Shown here: positions 51,612-60,149 of the stretch, in pieces
Numbering within the stretch: position 1 is the stretch's first letter
Layout of the letters: each line of letters starts with the position of its first letter
Assembly (NCBI RefSeq): GCF_000808535.1
Contig: NZ_JWLV01000012.1
Span: forward strand, 186,001-250,000
Direction: 5' to 3'
DNA from: Vibrio sinaloensis
GTDB taxonomy: Bacteria > Pseudomonadota > Gammaproteobacteria > Enterobacterales > Vibrionaceae
Length of the DNA stretch: 64,000 nucleotides
The notes under the pieces: model-generated
Told to the model about the DNA's origin: nothing
Databases searched by the model: none
The model's input: the letters and a program-made list of their open reading frames with translations, nothing else
Translations under genes and position numbers: made by a program

Positions 51612-51640
51612 AAAAACAATGGAGGCTAAGCCTCCATTGT
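51612..51640 (-). terminator. petABC terminator
   Basis: On the minus strand ACAATGGAGGC TTA GCCTCCATTGT followed by TTTT, perfect 11-bp stem, about 40 bases after the petC stop. Confidence 0.93.
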
Positions 51641-51681
51641 AAAGATTAAAAATTGGGAATTAGCACGATATCGTAGCACAA

Positions 51682-52419
51682 TTAGTGCACATCACGCCAA
51701 TACTCTTTCTTAAGTAGAACCACAACGATGGTGAAGATGACCAAGAAGCCCATGACCCACCAGCCTAAAGCGTGACGCTCTAGTTTCACAGGGTCACCAG
51801 AATACTCAAGGAAGTTAACGAGGTCGCGAACCGCATTGTCGTATTCTTCATCGTTTAGTTCACCTGTGCCATCGCTTTCGATGCCAACAACTTTTGTCAC
51901 TTCTTCGCCATCAACCACGTGTGTTTCATACACTGGTGTCGGAATACCTTGTAGCTCTTCCAATACATGTGGCATACCAACGCTAGGGAAAACAACGTTG
52001 TTCACACCAAACGGACGGCTTGGGTCCGCGTAAAATGAACGAAGGTACGTGTATAGCCAGTCAGTACCACGAACACGGGCTACTAGTGTCAGGTCTGGTG
52101 GTGGAGCACCAAACCATTTCGCCGCTGAATCCTGTGGAATTGAGTTAACCATCAAATCACCCACTTTCGCTTCAGGATCGAAGATCAGGTTATCTTTTAG
52201 AAGCTCAACAGGGATACCGATATCACGAGCCACACGCTCATAGCGCTGATACTGGGCAGAGTGACAACCAAAACAGTAGTTCATAAACAGTTTGGCACCG
52301 TTTTGAAGCGAAGCTTGGTCACTCAAGTCATTGTTTGCTTTGTCGAGTGGTACGTTCGCACCCGCTGCCATCGCCAGAGACGGCAGCATAGCAAATAAAA
52401 TTACAATCCATTTTTTCAT
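51682..52419 (-). CDS. petC: Ubiquinol-cytochrome c reductase, cytochrome c1
   Basis: Membrane-anchored c-type cytochrome of the bc1 complex; passes electrons from the Rieske protein to soluble cytochrome c. 245 residues: cleavable signal (1-19), haem motif CFGCH (C49, C52, H53), distal Met ligand region (VNSIPQDSAAKWFGAPPPDL...RPFGVNNVVFPSVGMPHVL), C-terminal membrane anchor (about 222-240) with basic tail. ATGA overlap with petB. Short like other gammaproteobacterial c1 proteins. Confidence 0.96.
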   Translation of the reverse strand: MKKWIVILFAMLPSLAMAAGANVPLDKANNDLSDQASLQNGAKLFMNYCFGCHSAQYQRYERVARDIGIPVELLKDNLIFDPEAKVGDLMVNSIPQDSAAKWFGAPPPDLTLVARVRGTDWLYTYLRSFYADPSRPFGVNNVVFPSVGMPHVLEELQGIPTPVYETHVVDGEEVTKVVGIESDGTGELNDEEYDNAVRDLVNFLEYSGDPVKLERHALGWWVMGFLVIFTIVVVLLKKEYWRDVH

Positions 52420-53681
52420 TTGAATGTCACCCTTTCTGGTAGAGGCTTAGTCGCTTCGTTCTTACTGTAGAAGAACAGCAATACGAAGAACATGAAGTAA
52501 GCTAAGCTGAAGATCTGAGCTAATAGCGTGTATGTTGGTGTTGCTGGAAGCGCACCAAGAATACCCAACGCGATAAAGCTGATCGTGAACTGGATGATAT
52601 TGAATAAATGGAACTTACTGCGGTAGCGGTAAGAACGAACGCGACAGCGATCTAACCAAGGCAGAACAAACAGAACCGCAATCGACGCACCCATAGCGAT
52701 AACACCGAGTAGTTTATCTGGAACGGCACGCAGAATCGCGTAGAACGGTGTGAAGTACCATACTGGAGCAATGTGCTCTGGTGTTTTCAGTGGGTTTGCT
52801 GCTTCAAAGTTAGGTGGCTCAAGGAAGTATCCACCCATTTCAGGGTTGAAGAACAGCACGTAACAGAACAAGAACAAGAAACCAGCCACACCAATCAGGT
52901 CTTTCACCGTACCGTAAGGATGGAAAGGCACTGAATCAATGATGTCATACTTCTTAGAGTAGTAATCGTGGAACTTGAACTGCGTCTTGTAGTCGTCACC
53001 CATCGTGCCTTTTGGCAATTTGGTTTCAATACCGTCTGGGTTGTTTGAACCCACTTCGTGTAGTGCTAGTACGTGTAGAACGATAAGCAGCAGAAGTACG
53101 ATTGGTAGCGCGATAACATGTAGAGCGAAGAAACGGTTAAGTGTCGCTCCAGAGATTACGTAGTCACCACGAATCCATAGTGTTAGATCATCACCAATAA
53201 CAGGAATTGCACCGAATAGTGAAATGATTACCTGAGCACCCCAGTAAGACATCTGTCCCCAAGGTAGTAGGTAGCCCATGAATGCTTCTGCCATCAGCAC
53301 TAGGAAGATGAGCATACCGAAGATCCAAAGCAGCTCGCGCGGCTTCTGGTATGAACCATAGATAAGCCCGCGGAACATATGAAGGTATACAACAACAAAG
53401 AAGGCAGACGCGCCTGTTGAGTGCATGTAACGCAGTAGCCAACCATACTCAACATCACGCATTATGTATTCAATTGACGCAAAAGCGCCATCACCAGATG
53501 GTACGTAGTTCATGGTTAGCCAAATACCCGTTAGGATTTGGTTAACCAAAACAAGCATCGCCAGTGAGCCGAATAAATACCAAAAGTTGAAGTTCTTTGG
53601 CATTGGGTACTCAGAAAGGTGCTTTTTGTACGCATTCATTGCGGGTATGCGTTTTTCTACCCAATCAAGTAGAGCTTGCAT
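52416..53681 (-). CDS. petB: Ubiquinol-cytochrome c reductase, cytochrome b
   Basis: Core membrane subunit of the bc1 complex with two b haems and the Qo and Qi sites. 421 residues with eight predicted helices. Haem-ligand His residues in LRYMHSTGASAFFVVVYLHMFRG and FFALHVIALPIVLLLLIVLHVLALHEVGSNNPDG; the Qo motif is PEHIAPVWYFTPFYAILRAVPDK (a PVWY variant of PEWY). TAATG overlap with petA and ATGA overlap with petC. Confidence 0.96.
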   Translation of the reverse strand: MQALLDWVEKRIPAMNAYKKHLSEYPMPKNFNFWYLFGSLAMLVLVNQILTGIWLTMNYVPSGDGAFASIEYIMRDVEYGWLLRYMHSTGASAFFVVVYLHMFRGLIYGSYQKPRELLWIFGMLIFLVLMAEAFMGYLLPWGQMSYWGAQVIISLFGAIPVIGDDLTLWIRGDYVISGATLNRFFALHVIALPIVLLLLIVLHVLALHEVGSNNPDGIETKLPKGTMGDDYKTQFKFHDYYSKKYDIIDSVPFHPYGTVKDLIGVAGFLFLFCYVLFFNPEMGGYFLEPPNFEAANPLKTPEHIAPVWYFTPFYAILRAVPDKLLGVIAMGASIAVLFVLPWLDRCRVRSYRYRSKFHLFNIIQFTISFIALGILGALPATPTYTLLAQIFSLAYFMFFVLLFFYSKNEATKPLPERVTFK

Positions 53682-54274
53682 TATGCCTCCCCTCCTTCGT
53701 CAACACCAATTAGAATCTTGGTATCGCTCAGGTACATGTGTTTAGGTACAACTAGGTTCAACGGCGCAGGAACGCCTTGGAATACACGACCAGCCATATC
53801 AAACTTAGAGCCATGACATGGACAGAAGAAACCTGATTTCACACCCTGAACTTGTTCGCTAAAACTGTCAGGTAAATAAGTCGGTGAACAACCAAGGTGT
53901 GTACAGATACCAACAGCAACGAAATACTCAGGCTTAATTGAGCGGTAAGCGTTTTGAGCATAAGTCGGTTGTTGTTCTTCACCAGATGAAGGGTCACGGA
54001 GTTGACCATCCAGTTCTTTAAGCGTGTCTACGACAGATTGTGCACGACGTACAACCCAAACAGGTTTACCACGCCATTCAACACGTACCATCTGCCCTTC
54101 CTCGAGTTTACCAATATCAACTTCGACAGGGGCACCCGCAGCTTTTGCTTTTTCACTTGGGTTCCAAGATTTAATAAAAGGAACGGCGACAGCAGCGGCT
54201 CCTAAACCACCAACAACAGCTGTTGTAGCAGTTAGAAAACGTCTGCGACCGTTATTTAAAGGCGCATTGCTCAT
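53681..54274 (-). CDS. petA: Rieske iron-sulfur subunit of the bc1 complex
   Basis: Carries the 2Fe-2S cluster that accepts electrons from ubiquinol. 197 residues. Twin-arginine-like N-terminus (GRRRFLTATTAVVGG) leading into the single membrane helix (about 15-34), hinge, and soluble domain with both cluster motifs: CTHLGC (C124, H126, C129) and CPCHGS (C151, C153, H154). First gene of petABC, with GGGAGAATG upstream of the ATG. Confidence 0.97.
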   Translation of the reverse strand: MSNAPLNNGRRRFLTATTAVVGGLGAAAVAVPFIKSWNPSEKAKAAGAPVEVDIGKLEEGQMVRVEWRGKPVWVVRRAQSVVDTLKELDGQLRDPSSGEEQQPTYAQNAYRSIKPEYFVAVGICTHLGCSPTYLPDSFSEQVQGVKSGFFCPCHGSKFDMAGRVFQGVPAPLNLVVPKHMYLSDTKILIGVDEGGEA

Positions 54275-54523
54275 CCAAACATTCTCCCATTTGCTCCTTG
54301 TGGACTATTGTTATTCCGCTTAAAGAGCATGGCTAACAAAATACGAATTTAGTTGTATTTATTTGATGGCAAATGATAAATAAAACCCTACTTTTTGACA
54401 AGATAAAGCTACCTTTTTGTAACATTTGTGAGGCGAATCGCCAGTGAGGTCACAAAAGGGACATAACTAAAACAAAACTTAGGAAAAGCGAGAGGTTAGA
54501 AGGGATTTTTTTTGCGTAGAAAA

Positions 54524-54552
54524 ACAAAAAGCTCGGCATAGAGCCGAGCTTT
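54524..54552 (-). terminator. rplM-rpsI terminator
   Basis: On the minus strand AAAGCTCGGC TCTAT GCCGAGCTTT followed by TTGTTTTT; perfect 10-bp stem 55 bases after the rpsI stop. Confidence 0.93.
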
Positions 54553-54606
54553 GAACCACAATTCCAGTAATAAAACTGGAGCGGTAAATTTCCTGTAAAG
54601 AGGAAA

Positions 54607-54999
54607 TTAACGCTTAGAGAACTGTGGACGACGACGTGCTTTACGTAGACCAACTTTCTTACGTTCAACGCAACGAGCGTCACGAGTAACGTAACCAGCT
54701 GCACGTAGAGTAGGACGTAGAGACTCATCGTATTCCATTAGAGCGCGAGTGATACCGTGACGGATAGCACCTGCTTGACCTGAAATACCGCCACCTTTAA
54801 CAGTAACGTATAGGTCTAGTTTCTCAGTTAGTTCAACTAGCTCTAGAGGTTGTTTAACAACCATGCGAGAAGTTGGACGACCGAAGTACTCATCAAGGCT
54901 ACGCTTGTTGATTACGATGTTGCCGCTGCCTGGTTTAATGAAAACACGTGCAGCTGAGCTTTTGCGACGGCCAGTGCCGTAGTATTGATTCTCTGCCAT
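54607..54999 (-). CDS. rpsI: 30S ribosomal protein S9
   Basis: Small-subunit head protein whose C-terminal tail reaches the P-site tRNA. 130 residues. [19 protein letters not shown] at the N-terminus, [15 protein letters not shown] in the middle, and the conserved C-terminus RRPQFSKR ending in the universal SKR. 15 bp after rplM in one operon. Confidence 0.99.
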   Translation of the reverse strand: MAENQYYGTGRRKSSAARVFIKPGSGNIVINKRSLDEYFGRPTSRMVVKQPLELVELTEKLDLYVTVKGGGISGQAGAIRHGITRALMEYDESLRPTLRAAGYVTRDARCVERKKVGLRKARRRPQFSKR

Positions 55000-55014
55000 T
55001 TTCGAAATCCCCGA

Positions 55015-55443
55015 TTAGATGTCTAGTACTTGTGGTTGTTGAGCAACATGGTTGTGCTCAGCGCCAGCGTAAACTTTCAGCTTACGGTACATAGCACGGC
55101 CTAGAGGACCACGTGGTAGCATACCTTTAACTGCTAGCTCAAGAGCCATCTCAGGCTTACGATCAATTAGCTTCTCGAAGCTGATTGACTTAAGACCACC
55201 TGGGAATTCAGAGTGACGGTAGTAAATCTTACCTTTAGCTTTGTTACCAGTTACAGTAACTTTCTCCGCGTTAACAACGATGATGTAATCACCAGTGTCA
55301 CAGTGTGGAGTGTATTCAGCTTTGTGTTTGCCACGTAGGCGAGATGCAATTTCACTTGCTAGACGGCCAAGAGTTTTACCTTCAGCGTCTACAACGTACC
55401 AGTCGCGTTTTACAGTTTCTGGTTTAGCAACGAAAGTTTTCAT
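55015..55443 (-). CDS. rplM: 50S ribosomal protein L13
   Basis: Early-assembly large-subunit protein. 142 residues. [16 protein letters not shown] near the N-terminus, [18 protein letters not shown], and [20 protein letters not shown]. In E. coli L13 represses its own operon by binding the rplM leader; the long structured leader here is compatible with that. Confidence 0.99.
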   Translation of the reverse strand: MKTFVAKPETVKRDWYVVDAEGKTLGRLASEIASRLRGKHKAEYTPHCDTGDYIIVVNAEKVTVTGNKAKGKIYYRHSEFPGGLKSISFEKLIDRKPEMALELAVKGMLPRGPLGRAMYRKLKVYAGAEHNHVAQQPQVLDI

Positions 55444-55625
55444 GCTAATAATAACCCGTTAATTATTTAAATTTACACTTAAAGGAGCCAAAAGCTCCCA
55501 CTGACTAAGAGTCCAGTCAACACCCCTTCGAGTGGTTGGCACTCTCGACCCGTTATGTCGAAATACCTTCGATAATCAAGGTCTGCAGTAACGGTGGGTC
55601 GCAGGATTATAGAGAAGTCAGTAGA
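55444..55625 (-). promoter_or_regulatory. rplM promoter and structured leader
   Basis: On the minus strand TATAAT lies at 55607-55612 followed by a GC-rich start region (CCTGCGACC), giving a leader of about 155 nt. It contains GGGAGC TTTT GGCTCC close to the start codon and the dyad GAGTG CCAAC CACTC. This is the expected place for L13 autoregulation, but the -35 box is poor and I cannot verify the fold. Confidence 0.5.
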
Positions 55626-55690
55626 AAAAATCACCTTTTTTTGAGGAAAAAATCGATTTTTTTTCAAACCGCTACTATTTCATCAAAGCG

Positions 55691-56794
55691 TTATGCTAAA
55701 TGCTCTCTCGCCAAGTAGTCATGGCTCTGCATTTCGATCAAACGAGACTGGCAGCGCTTGAATTCAAACTCGAGTTGTCCACTGGTATATAGCTCCTCTA
55801 AAGCAACCTCCGCGGAGATAATCAGCTTTACGTTACGCTCGTAAAACTCATCGACCAAGGCAATAAAGCGGCGAGCTGCATCGTCAATGGTTCTGTCCAT
55901 CTGTTTTACATCCGCTAGCAGCACAGTGTGATAGAGCCGAGAGAGTTCAATATAGTCATTTTGGCTACGCGCTGTCTGACATAGTTGCGCAAACGTTGCA
56001 TGTAATACGCCCTCAGAAGTCTCAACCACATCAATCTGGCGATGATTAATGTCAATCACTCGCTCTCCTTTTCGAGCTTCACCGACAAGCTGCTCAAAAT
56101 AGTGGTGTAGATTTTTGTTCGCTTGTTCATCCAACGGATAATGGTAGATTTCCGCTTGCTCTAGCGTACGTAATCGATAGTCAATACCACTATCGACATT
56201 AAGCACAATGCAATTTTCTTCTATTAGTTTTATTGCGGGGAGGAATCGAGCCCTTTGCAACCCATTGCGGTACAAGTCATGCGGCGGAATGTTCGATGTC
56301 GCCACCAATACGACTCCGCGAGCAAACAAAGCTTGAAATAAAGTGCCCAAGATCATCGCATCGGTTATATCAGAAACAAAGAACTCGTCGAAACAGATAA
56401 TTTCCGCTTCGGCTTTAAACGTATCCGCCACTAACTCGAGAGGATCGTTGACATCGCCCAACGCATTGAGCTCATCATGAACCCGATACATAAAGCGATG
56501 AAAGTGCACTCGCATTTTTTTCTCTGATGGCAAAGCATCGAAGAAGGTATCCATTAAGTAGGTTTTCCCGCGACCAACGCCACCCCAAAAATAGAGACCT
56601 TTTGGCGCGGTCGGTGGCTCAGGTTTCTTTGCAAACCAGCTTTTCCACCCAGTCGCCTTCTCAACAGGCGTATTCACATATTGAACGAATTGATGGTAAA
56701 GCGTATCTAAGGCGGTTACGGCTTGCAGCTGAGCGTCATCTTGCTGAAAACCATGCTCTTTTATGTCTTTTTTATAGCTATCTAAAGGCGTCAT
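55691..56794 (-). CDS. zapE: Cell division ATPase ZapE (AFG1-like)
   Basis: AAA-type ATPase related to mitochondrial Afg1/Lace1; in E. coli it localises to the Z ring under stress and low oxygen. 367 residues. Walker A GGVGRGKT (71-78), Walker B IICFDEFFVSDI, sensor VATSNIPPHDLY, and the C-terminal SRLYHTVLLADVKQMD segment. Divergent from zapG across about 150 bp, another division-associated gene. Confidence 0.95.
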   Translation of the reverse strand: MTPLDSYKKDIKEHGFQQDDAQLQAVTALDTLYHQFVQYVNTPVEKATGWKSWFAKKPEPPTAPKGLYFWGGVGRGKTYLMDTFFDALPSEKKMRVHFHRFMYRVHDELNALGDVNDPLELVADTFKAEAEIICFDEFFVSDITDAMILGTLFQALFARGVVLVATSNIPPHDLYRNGLQRARFLPAIKLIEENCIVLNVDSGIDYRLRTLEQAEIYHYPLDEQANKNLHHYFEQLVGEARKGERVIDINHRQIDVVETSEGVLHATFAQLCQTARSQNDYIELSRLYHTVLLADVKQMDRTIDDAARRFIALVDEFYERNVKLIISAEVALEELYTSGQLEFEFKRCQSRLIEMQSHDYLAREHLA

Positions 56795-56946
56795 GACTTC
56801 AAGGACCTACAGAAGAAGAGTGGAAACTGCTATGTAGAGCACATGCATTTTTCTTTATTGGCTGAAGTTCTCATAGTACCATGTCGACTGAACATGTGTA
56901 ACTAAGTAGTAATAAACATGTTAAATAACAACAATAAGGAGCTAAT

Positions 56947-57402
56947 ATGCCTTGGATTTACGCCCTAGTTGGTTTGCTTGTTGGAACTCTGTTAGGTGTC
57001 ATCGTTTCTCGTCTAACGACACCAGGATACAAGAAACAAAAAAGCACCCAAAAAGAATTAGAAACCGCAAAGTTTGAGTTAGAACAACAAAAGCAAGATT
57101 TGGCTGACCACTTTGCACAAACAGCCGATATGTTGGACTCACTGGGTAAAGAGTACACAAAACTCTACCAACACATGACGAAGACTTCATCTGAGCTACT
57201 TCCTAATATTCCAGTTCAAGACAACCCGTTTAATAAAAAGGTTGCCGAACAATCTAAGCCTGAGTTAGTCGTCAACGAAGAGACTGACGAAAGCCCGAAT
57301 GAAGCCCCGAAAGATTACGCCTCAGGTGCGACAGGTCTATTGAAAGAAGAGAAGAAAGAAATTCTCGACTCTGAACAAGTCGTGACAGCTAAAGCGTCTT
57401 AA
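56947..57402 (+). CDS. zapG: Z-ring associated protein ZapG (YhcB, DUF1043)
   Basis: Inner-membrane protein of the YhcB/DUF1043 family, linked in E. coli and vibrios to envelope biogenesis and division. 151 residues: N-terminal membrane helix (about 2-22, PWIYALVGLLVGTLLGVIVSR with the family GxxVG pattern), a coiled coil (about 33-85, rich in K/E/Q), then a conserved HMTKTSSELLP segment and an acidic disordered tail. AAGGAGCTAAT precedes the ATG. zapG-degQ-degS order is typical of Gammaproteobacteria. Confidence 0.9.
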   Translation: MPWIYALVGLLVGTLLGVIVSRLTTPGYKKQKSTQKELETAKFELEQQKQDLADHFAQTADMLDSLGKEYTKLYQHMTKTSSELLPNIPVQDNPFNKKVAEQSKPELVVNEETDESPNEAPKDYASGATGLLKEEKKEILDSEQVVTAKAS

Positions 57403-57416
57403 GGCAGAAAATTTGC

Positions 57417-57445
57417 TGAACTTTGCATAGGTTTTTGAGTCATAA
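57417..57445 (+). promoter_or_regulatory. Candidate sigma-E promoter of degQ
   Basis: TGAACTT, a 15-base spacer, then GTCATAA fits the sigma-E (RpoE) pattern GAACTT-N15/16-GTCNAA. It would start transcription near 57450, about 70 bases ahead of degQ. DegP/DegQ-type proteases are classic sigma-E targets, and degS, which triggers sigma-E, is the next gene. Confidence 0.6.
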
Positions 57446-57466
57446 CTCTCACAAGCGCCACTTGAT

Positions 57467-57507
57467 CTTATATTTTTCAATCAAATATAAGAGTTAAGGC
57501 CTTAACT
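57467..57507 (+). promoter_or_regulatory. Two dyads in the degQ leader
   Basis: CTTATATTT...AAATATAAG (9 bp, 57467-57491) followed directly by the 16-bp perfect palindrome AGTTAAGGCCTTAACT (57492-57507). The second ends four bases before the Shine-Dalgarno AGGAG. Could be an operator or an mRNA structure. Confidence 0.45.
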
Positions 57508-57523
57508 AAATAGGAGTTATCAG

Positions 57524-58891
57524 ATGAAAAAACCTTTGCTTGCATTAACCGTCCTATCATTAAGCTTAAGTTCAATCATCACCCCAATGCCCGCAACGGC
57601 GGCATTGCCTCTATCTGTTAACGGTGAGCAGCTCCCTAGTCTGGCTCCCATGCTCGAAAAAGTGACCCCTGCCGTCGTTAGTATTTCTGTCGAAGGCACA
57701 CAAGTATCAAGACAACATATCCCTGAGCAATTCCGCTTCTTCTTCGGTCCTGACTTTCCAACCGAACAATTGCAAGAGCGCCCATTCCGCGGTTTAGGTT
57801 CCGGCGTCATAATCAATGCAGACAAAGGTTACATTGTGACCAACTACCACGTCATTAATGGCGCCGAAAAAATCCGCGTCAAACTGCATGATGGCCGAGA
57901 GTACGATGCCGAGCTTGTTGGCGGCGACCAAATGTCTGACGTTGCACTACTCAAGTTAGAGAAAGCGAAGAATTTAACGGAAGTTAAGATTGCAGATTCA
58001 GACAAGTTACGAGTGGGCGATTTTACTGTTGCGATTGGTAACCCGTTTGGCTTAGGTCAAACCGTCACTTCAGGGATTGTTTCTGCGTTGGGACGCAGTG
58101 GCCTCAATCTTGAAAACTTCGAGAACTTCATTCAAACCGATGCCGCGATCAACAGCGGCAACTCGGGTGGCGCACTGGTTAACTTAAACGGTGAATTGAT
58201 TGGTATTAATACCGCTATCTTGGGGCCCAATGGCGGGAATGTCGGAATCGGCTTTGCCATCCCATCCAATATGATGACCAATTTGACAGACCAAATCCTC
58301 GAGTTTGGGGAAGTCAAACGCGGCATGCTAGGAGTGCAAGGTGGAGAAATCACCTCTGAACTCGCAGAAGCGCTTGGGTATGAGTCAAGTAAGGGCGCGT
58401 TTGTCAGCCAAGTGGTTGCGGATAGCGCCGCTGACAAAGCAGGCCTTGAAGCAGGTGATGTTATCGTCTCCATTAATGGTAAATCCATTACTTCGTTCAG
58501 TGAACTGCGCGCGAAGGTAGCGACGTTGGGTGCGGGCAAAACCATCGAACTTGGTGTCATTCGCGACGGCAAAGAGAAGACGTTTGAAGTGACCCTTGGT
58601 GAAATGCAAAACGCAAAAGCGCCAGCTGAGAAACTTCATGAAGGCTTATCGGGCGCCCAACTGTCCAACACCAATGCAAGTGATGCGGTGCAAGGGGTAA
58701 AAGTGACTGCGGTCGAGAAAGGCTCAAGCGCAGACGCATACAAACTCGAAGAAGGTGACATCATCATCGGCGTTAACCGTAAGCGTGTGAAAAACTTAGC
58801 TCAGTTCCGTAAAATCGTAGAGAAGCAACCTGGCGTACTAGCGCTTAACATTCAGCGTGGCGACCGTACGCTCTACTTGGTCATTCGATAG
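57524..58891 (+). CDS. degQ: Periplasmic serine protease/chaperone DegQ (Do family)
   Basis: HtrA-family protease that degrades or holds misfolded envelope proteins. 455 residues, the E. coli DegQ length. Signal peptide to about residue 26 (ATAA), trypsin-like domain with catalytic triad H109 (TNYHVIN), D139 (MSDVALL) and S214 (SGNSGGAL), then two PDZ domains (about 260-350 and 375-455). Vibrios usually have a single Do-type protease here that fills the DegP role as well; the short LA loop (about 60-85) favours the DegQ name. AGGAGTTATCAG precedes the ATG. Confidence 0.95.
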   Translation: MKKPLLALTVLSLSLSSIITPMPATAALPLSVNGEQLPSLAPMLEKVTPAVVSISVEGTQVSRQHIPEQFRFFFGPDFPTEQLQERPFRGLGSGVIINADKGYIVTNYHVINGAEKIRVKLHDGREYDAELVGGDQMSDVALLKLEKAKNLTEVKIADSDKLRVGDFTVAIGNPFGLGQTVTSGIVSALGRSGLNLENFENFIQTDAAINSGNSGGALVNLNGELIGINTAILGPNGGNVGIGFAIPSNMMTNLTDQILEFGEVKRGMLGVQGGEITSELAEALGYESSKGAFVSQVVADSAADKAGLEAGDVIVSINGKSITSFSELRAKVATLGAGKTIELGVIRDGKEKTFEVTLGEMQNAKAPAEKLHEGLSGAQLSNTNASDAVQGVKVTAVEKGSSADAYKLEEGDIIIGVNRKRVKNLAQFRKIVEKQPGVLALNIQRGDRTLYLVIR

Positions 58892-58940
58892 CGCCACTTT
58901 ACTGATGATAAGTTCATCATAAAAACGCGAACTCAGCCTG

Positions 58941-58974
58941 AAAGGACAGTGGGAAATTCCGCTGTCCTTTTATT
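58941..58974 (+). terminator. degQ terminator
   Basis: AAAGGACAGTGGGAA...TTCCGCTGTCCTTTT, long stem with one G-T pair, 50 bases after the degQ stop. degS therefore probably has its own promoter. Confidence 0.85.
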
Positions 58975-59036
58975 ATTGACTCATCTAGTGCTATTCTTCA
59001 GCAACTTATCTCTACCAAACGCTAGACGAGGACAGT

Positions 59037-60098
59037 ATGCTGCAATTTATATTGCGTTCCGTAGGCTTAGGGCTTGCCACTGCAGCGCTATTGCTGCTCG
59101 CGTTGCCTTCACTACGAAGCAATATCCTTCCACATACTCCATTAGATCAGGAAAAAGATAGCGGCCAGCTACAAATCTCGTTCAACCAAGCGGTCCGTAA
59201 CGCAGCACCCGCCGTGGTCAACATCTATAGCCGTAAATACACCGAGGCTGACCGTTCAAAGCTACTCACACAAGGTCTTGGTTCTGGAGTGATTGTCAGC
59301 GAAAAAGGCTACATCATCACCAACTACCACGTCGTAGCCCAAGCTGATCAAATCATTGTTGCCTTACAAGACGGTCGAGTCGCCGCTGCACAGCTAGTGG
59401 GTAAAGATCGCCGTACCGATATCGCAATACTTCGTGTAGAAGGCTCCAATCTTCCGGTGATTCCATTAAACCCAAACTACACACCTAAAGTGGGCGATGT
59501 TGTCTTAGCGATCGGTAACCCATATAACCTTGGTCAAACAACGACGTTCGGTATTATTTCCGCAACGGGGCGATCGTCAATCAGTGCTGACGGGCGACAA
59601 GCGTTTATTCAAACCGACGCCGCCATCAACGAAGGCAACTCAGGCGGTGCTCTTGTTAACACCCGCGGAGAACTCGTTGGAATCAACACCGCTTCGTTCC
59701 AACAAGCGACAGAGCTAGAGACCTATGGTATTTCATTCGCAATCCCATTTACCCTTGCCGACAAAATCATGCAGAAGATCATCGCAGATGGACGGGTCAT
59801 TCGTGGCTACATTGGTATTGATGGTCAAGACATCAATTCCGTCACATCAAGGTTGCTCGGCAATGAGCATCTAGGCGGTATTGTTGTCTTAGGGGTTGAT
59901 CCGAATGGCCCTGGGGCAGCAGCAGGGTTTGAAGCACAAGACATTATTTTGAAGATCGACGACAAGAAAATTAATGGCCGTCAAAGCGTGCTTGATATCG
60001 TGACCGAGCTAAGACCCGGCACTGTGGTTGATGTGCTTATTCTCAGAAAAGGCGAAGAGAAAACGCTTCAAGTTACCATAGCAGAAGACACTCGCTAA
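59037..60098 (+). CDS. degS: Sigma-E stress-sensing protease DegS
   Basis: Inner-membrane-anchored HtrA protease that is activated by unassembled porin C-termini and makes the first cut in RseA, releasing sigma-E. 353 residues: uncleaved N-terminal membrane helix (about 7-28), protease domain with H98 (TNYHVV), D128 (RTDIAIL) and S202 (EGNSGGAL), and a single PDZ domain (about 255-350). GAGGACAGT precedes the ATG. One PDZ and an anchor distinguish it from degQ upstream. Confidence 0.96.
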   Translation: MLQFILRSVGLGLATAALLLLALPSLRSNILPHTPLDQEKDSGQLQISFNQAVRNAAPAVVNIYSRKYTEADRSKLLTQGLGSGVIVSEKGYIITNYHVVAQADQIIVALQDGRVAAAQLVGKDRRTDIAILRVEGSNLPVIPLNPNYTPKVGDVVLAIGNPYNLGQTTTFGIISATGRSSISADGRQAFIQTDAAINEGNSGGALVNTRGELVGINTASFQQATELETYGISFAIPFTLADKIMQKIIADGRVIRGYIGIDGQDINSVTSRLLGNEHLGGIVVLGVDPNGPGAAAGFEAQDIILKIDDKKINGRQSVLDIVTELRPGTVVDVLILRKGEEKTLQVTIAEDTR

Positions 60099-60115
60099 TT
60101 ATCTCTGCACTGAAA

Positions 60116-60148
60116 TAAAAAATCCCATGCCTTGGCATGGGTTTTTTT
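60116..60148. terminator. Bidirectional terminator degS/parC
   Basis: AAAAAATCCCATGCC TT GGCATGGGTTTTTTT between convergent degS and parC; the T-run ends two bases before the parC stop codon. Confidence 0.93.
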
Positions 60149-60149
60149 G

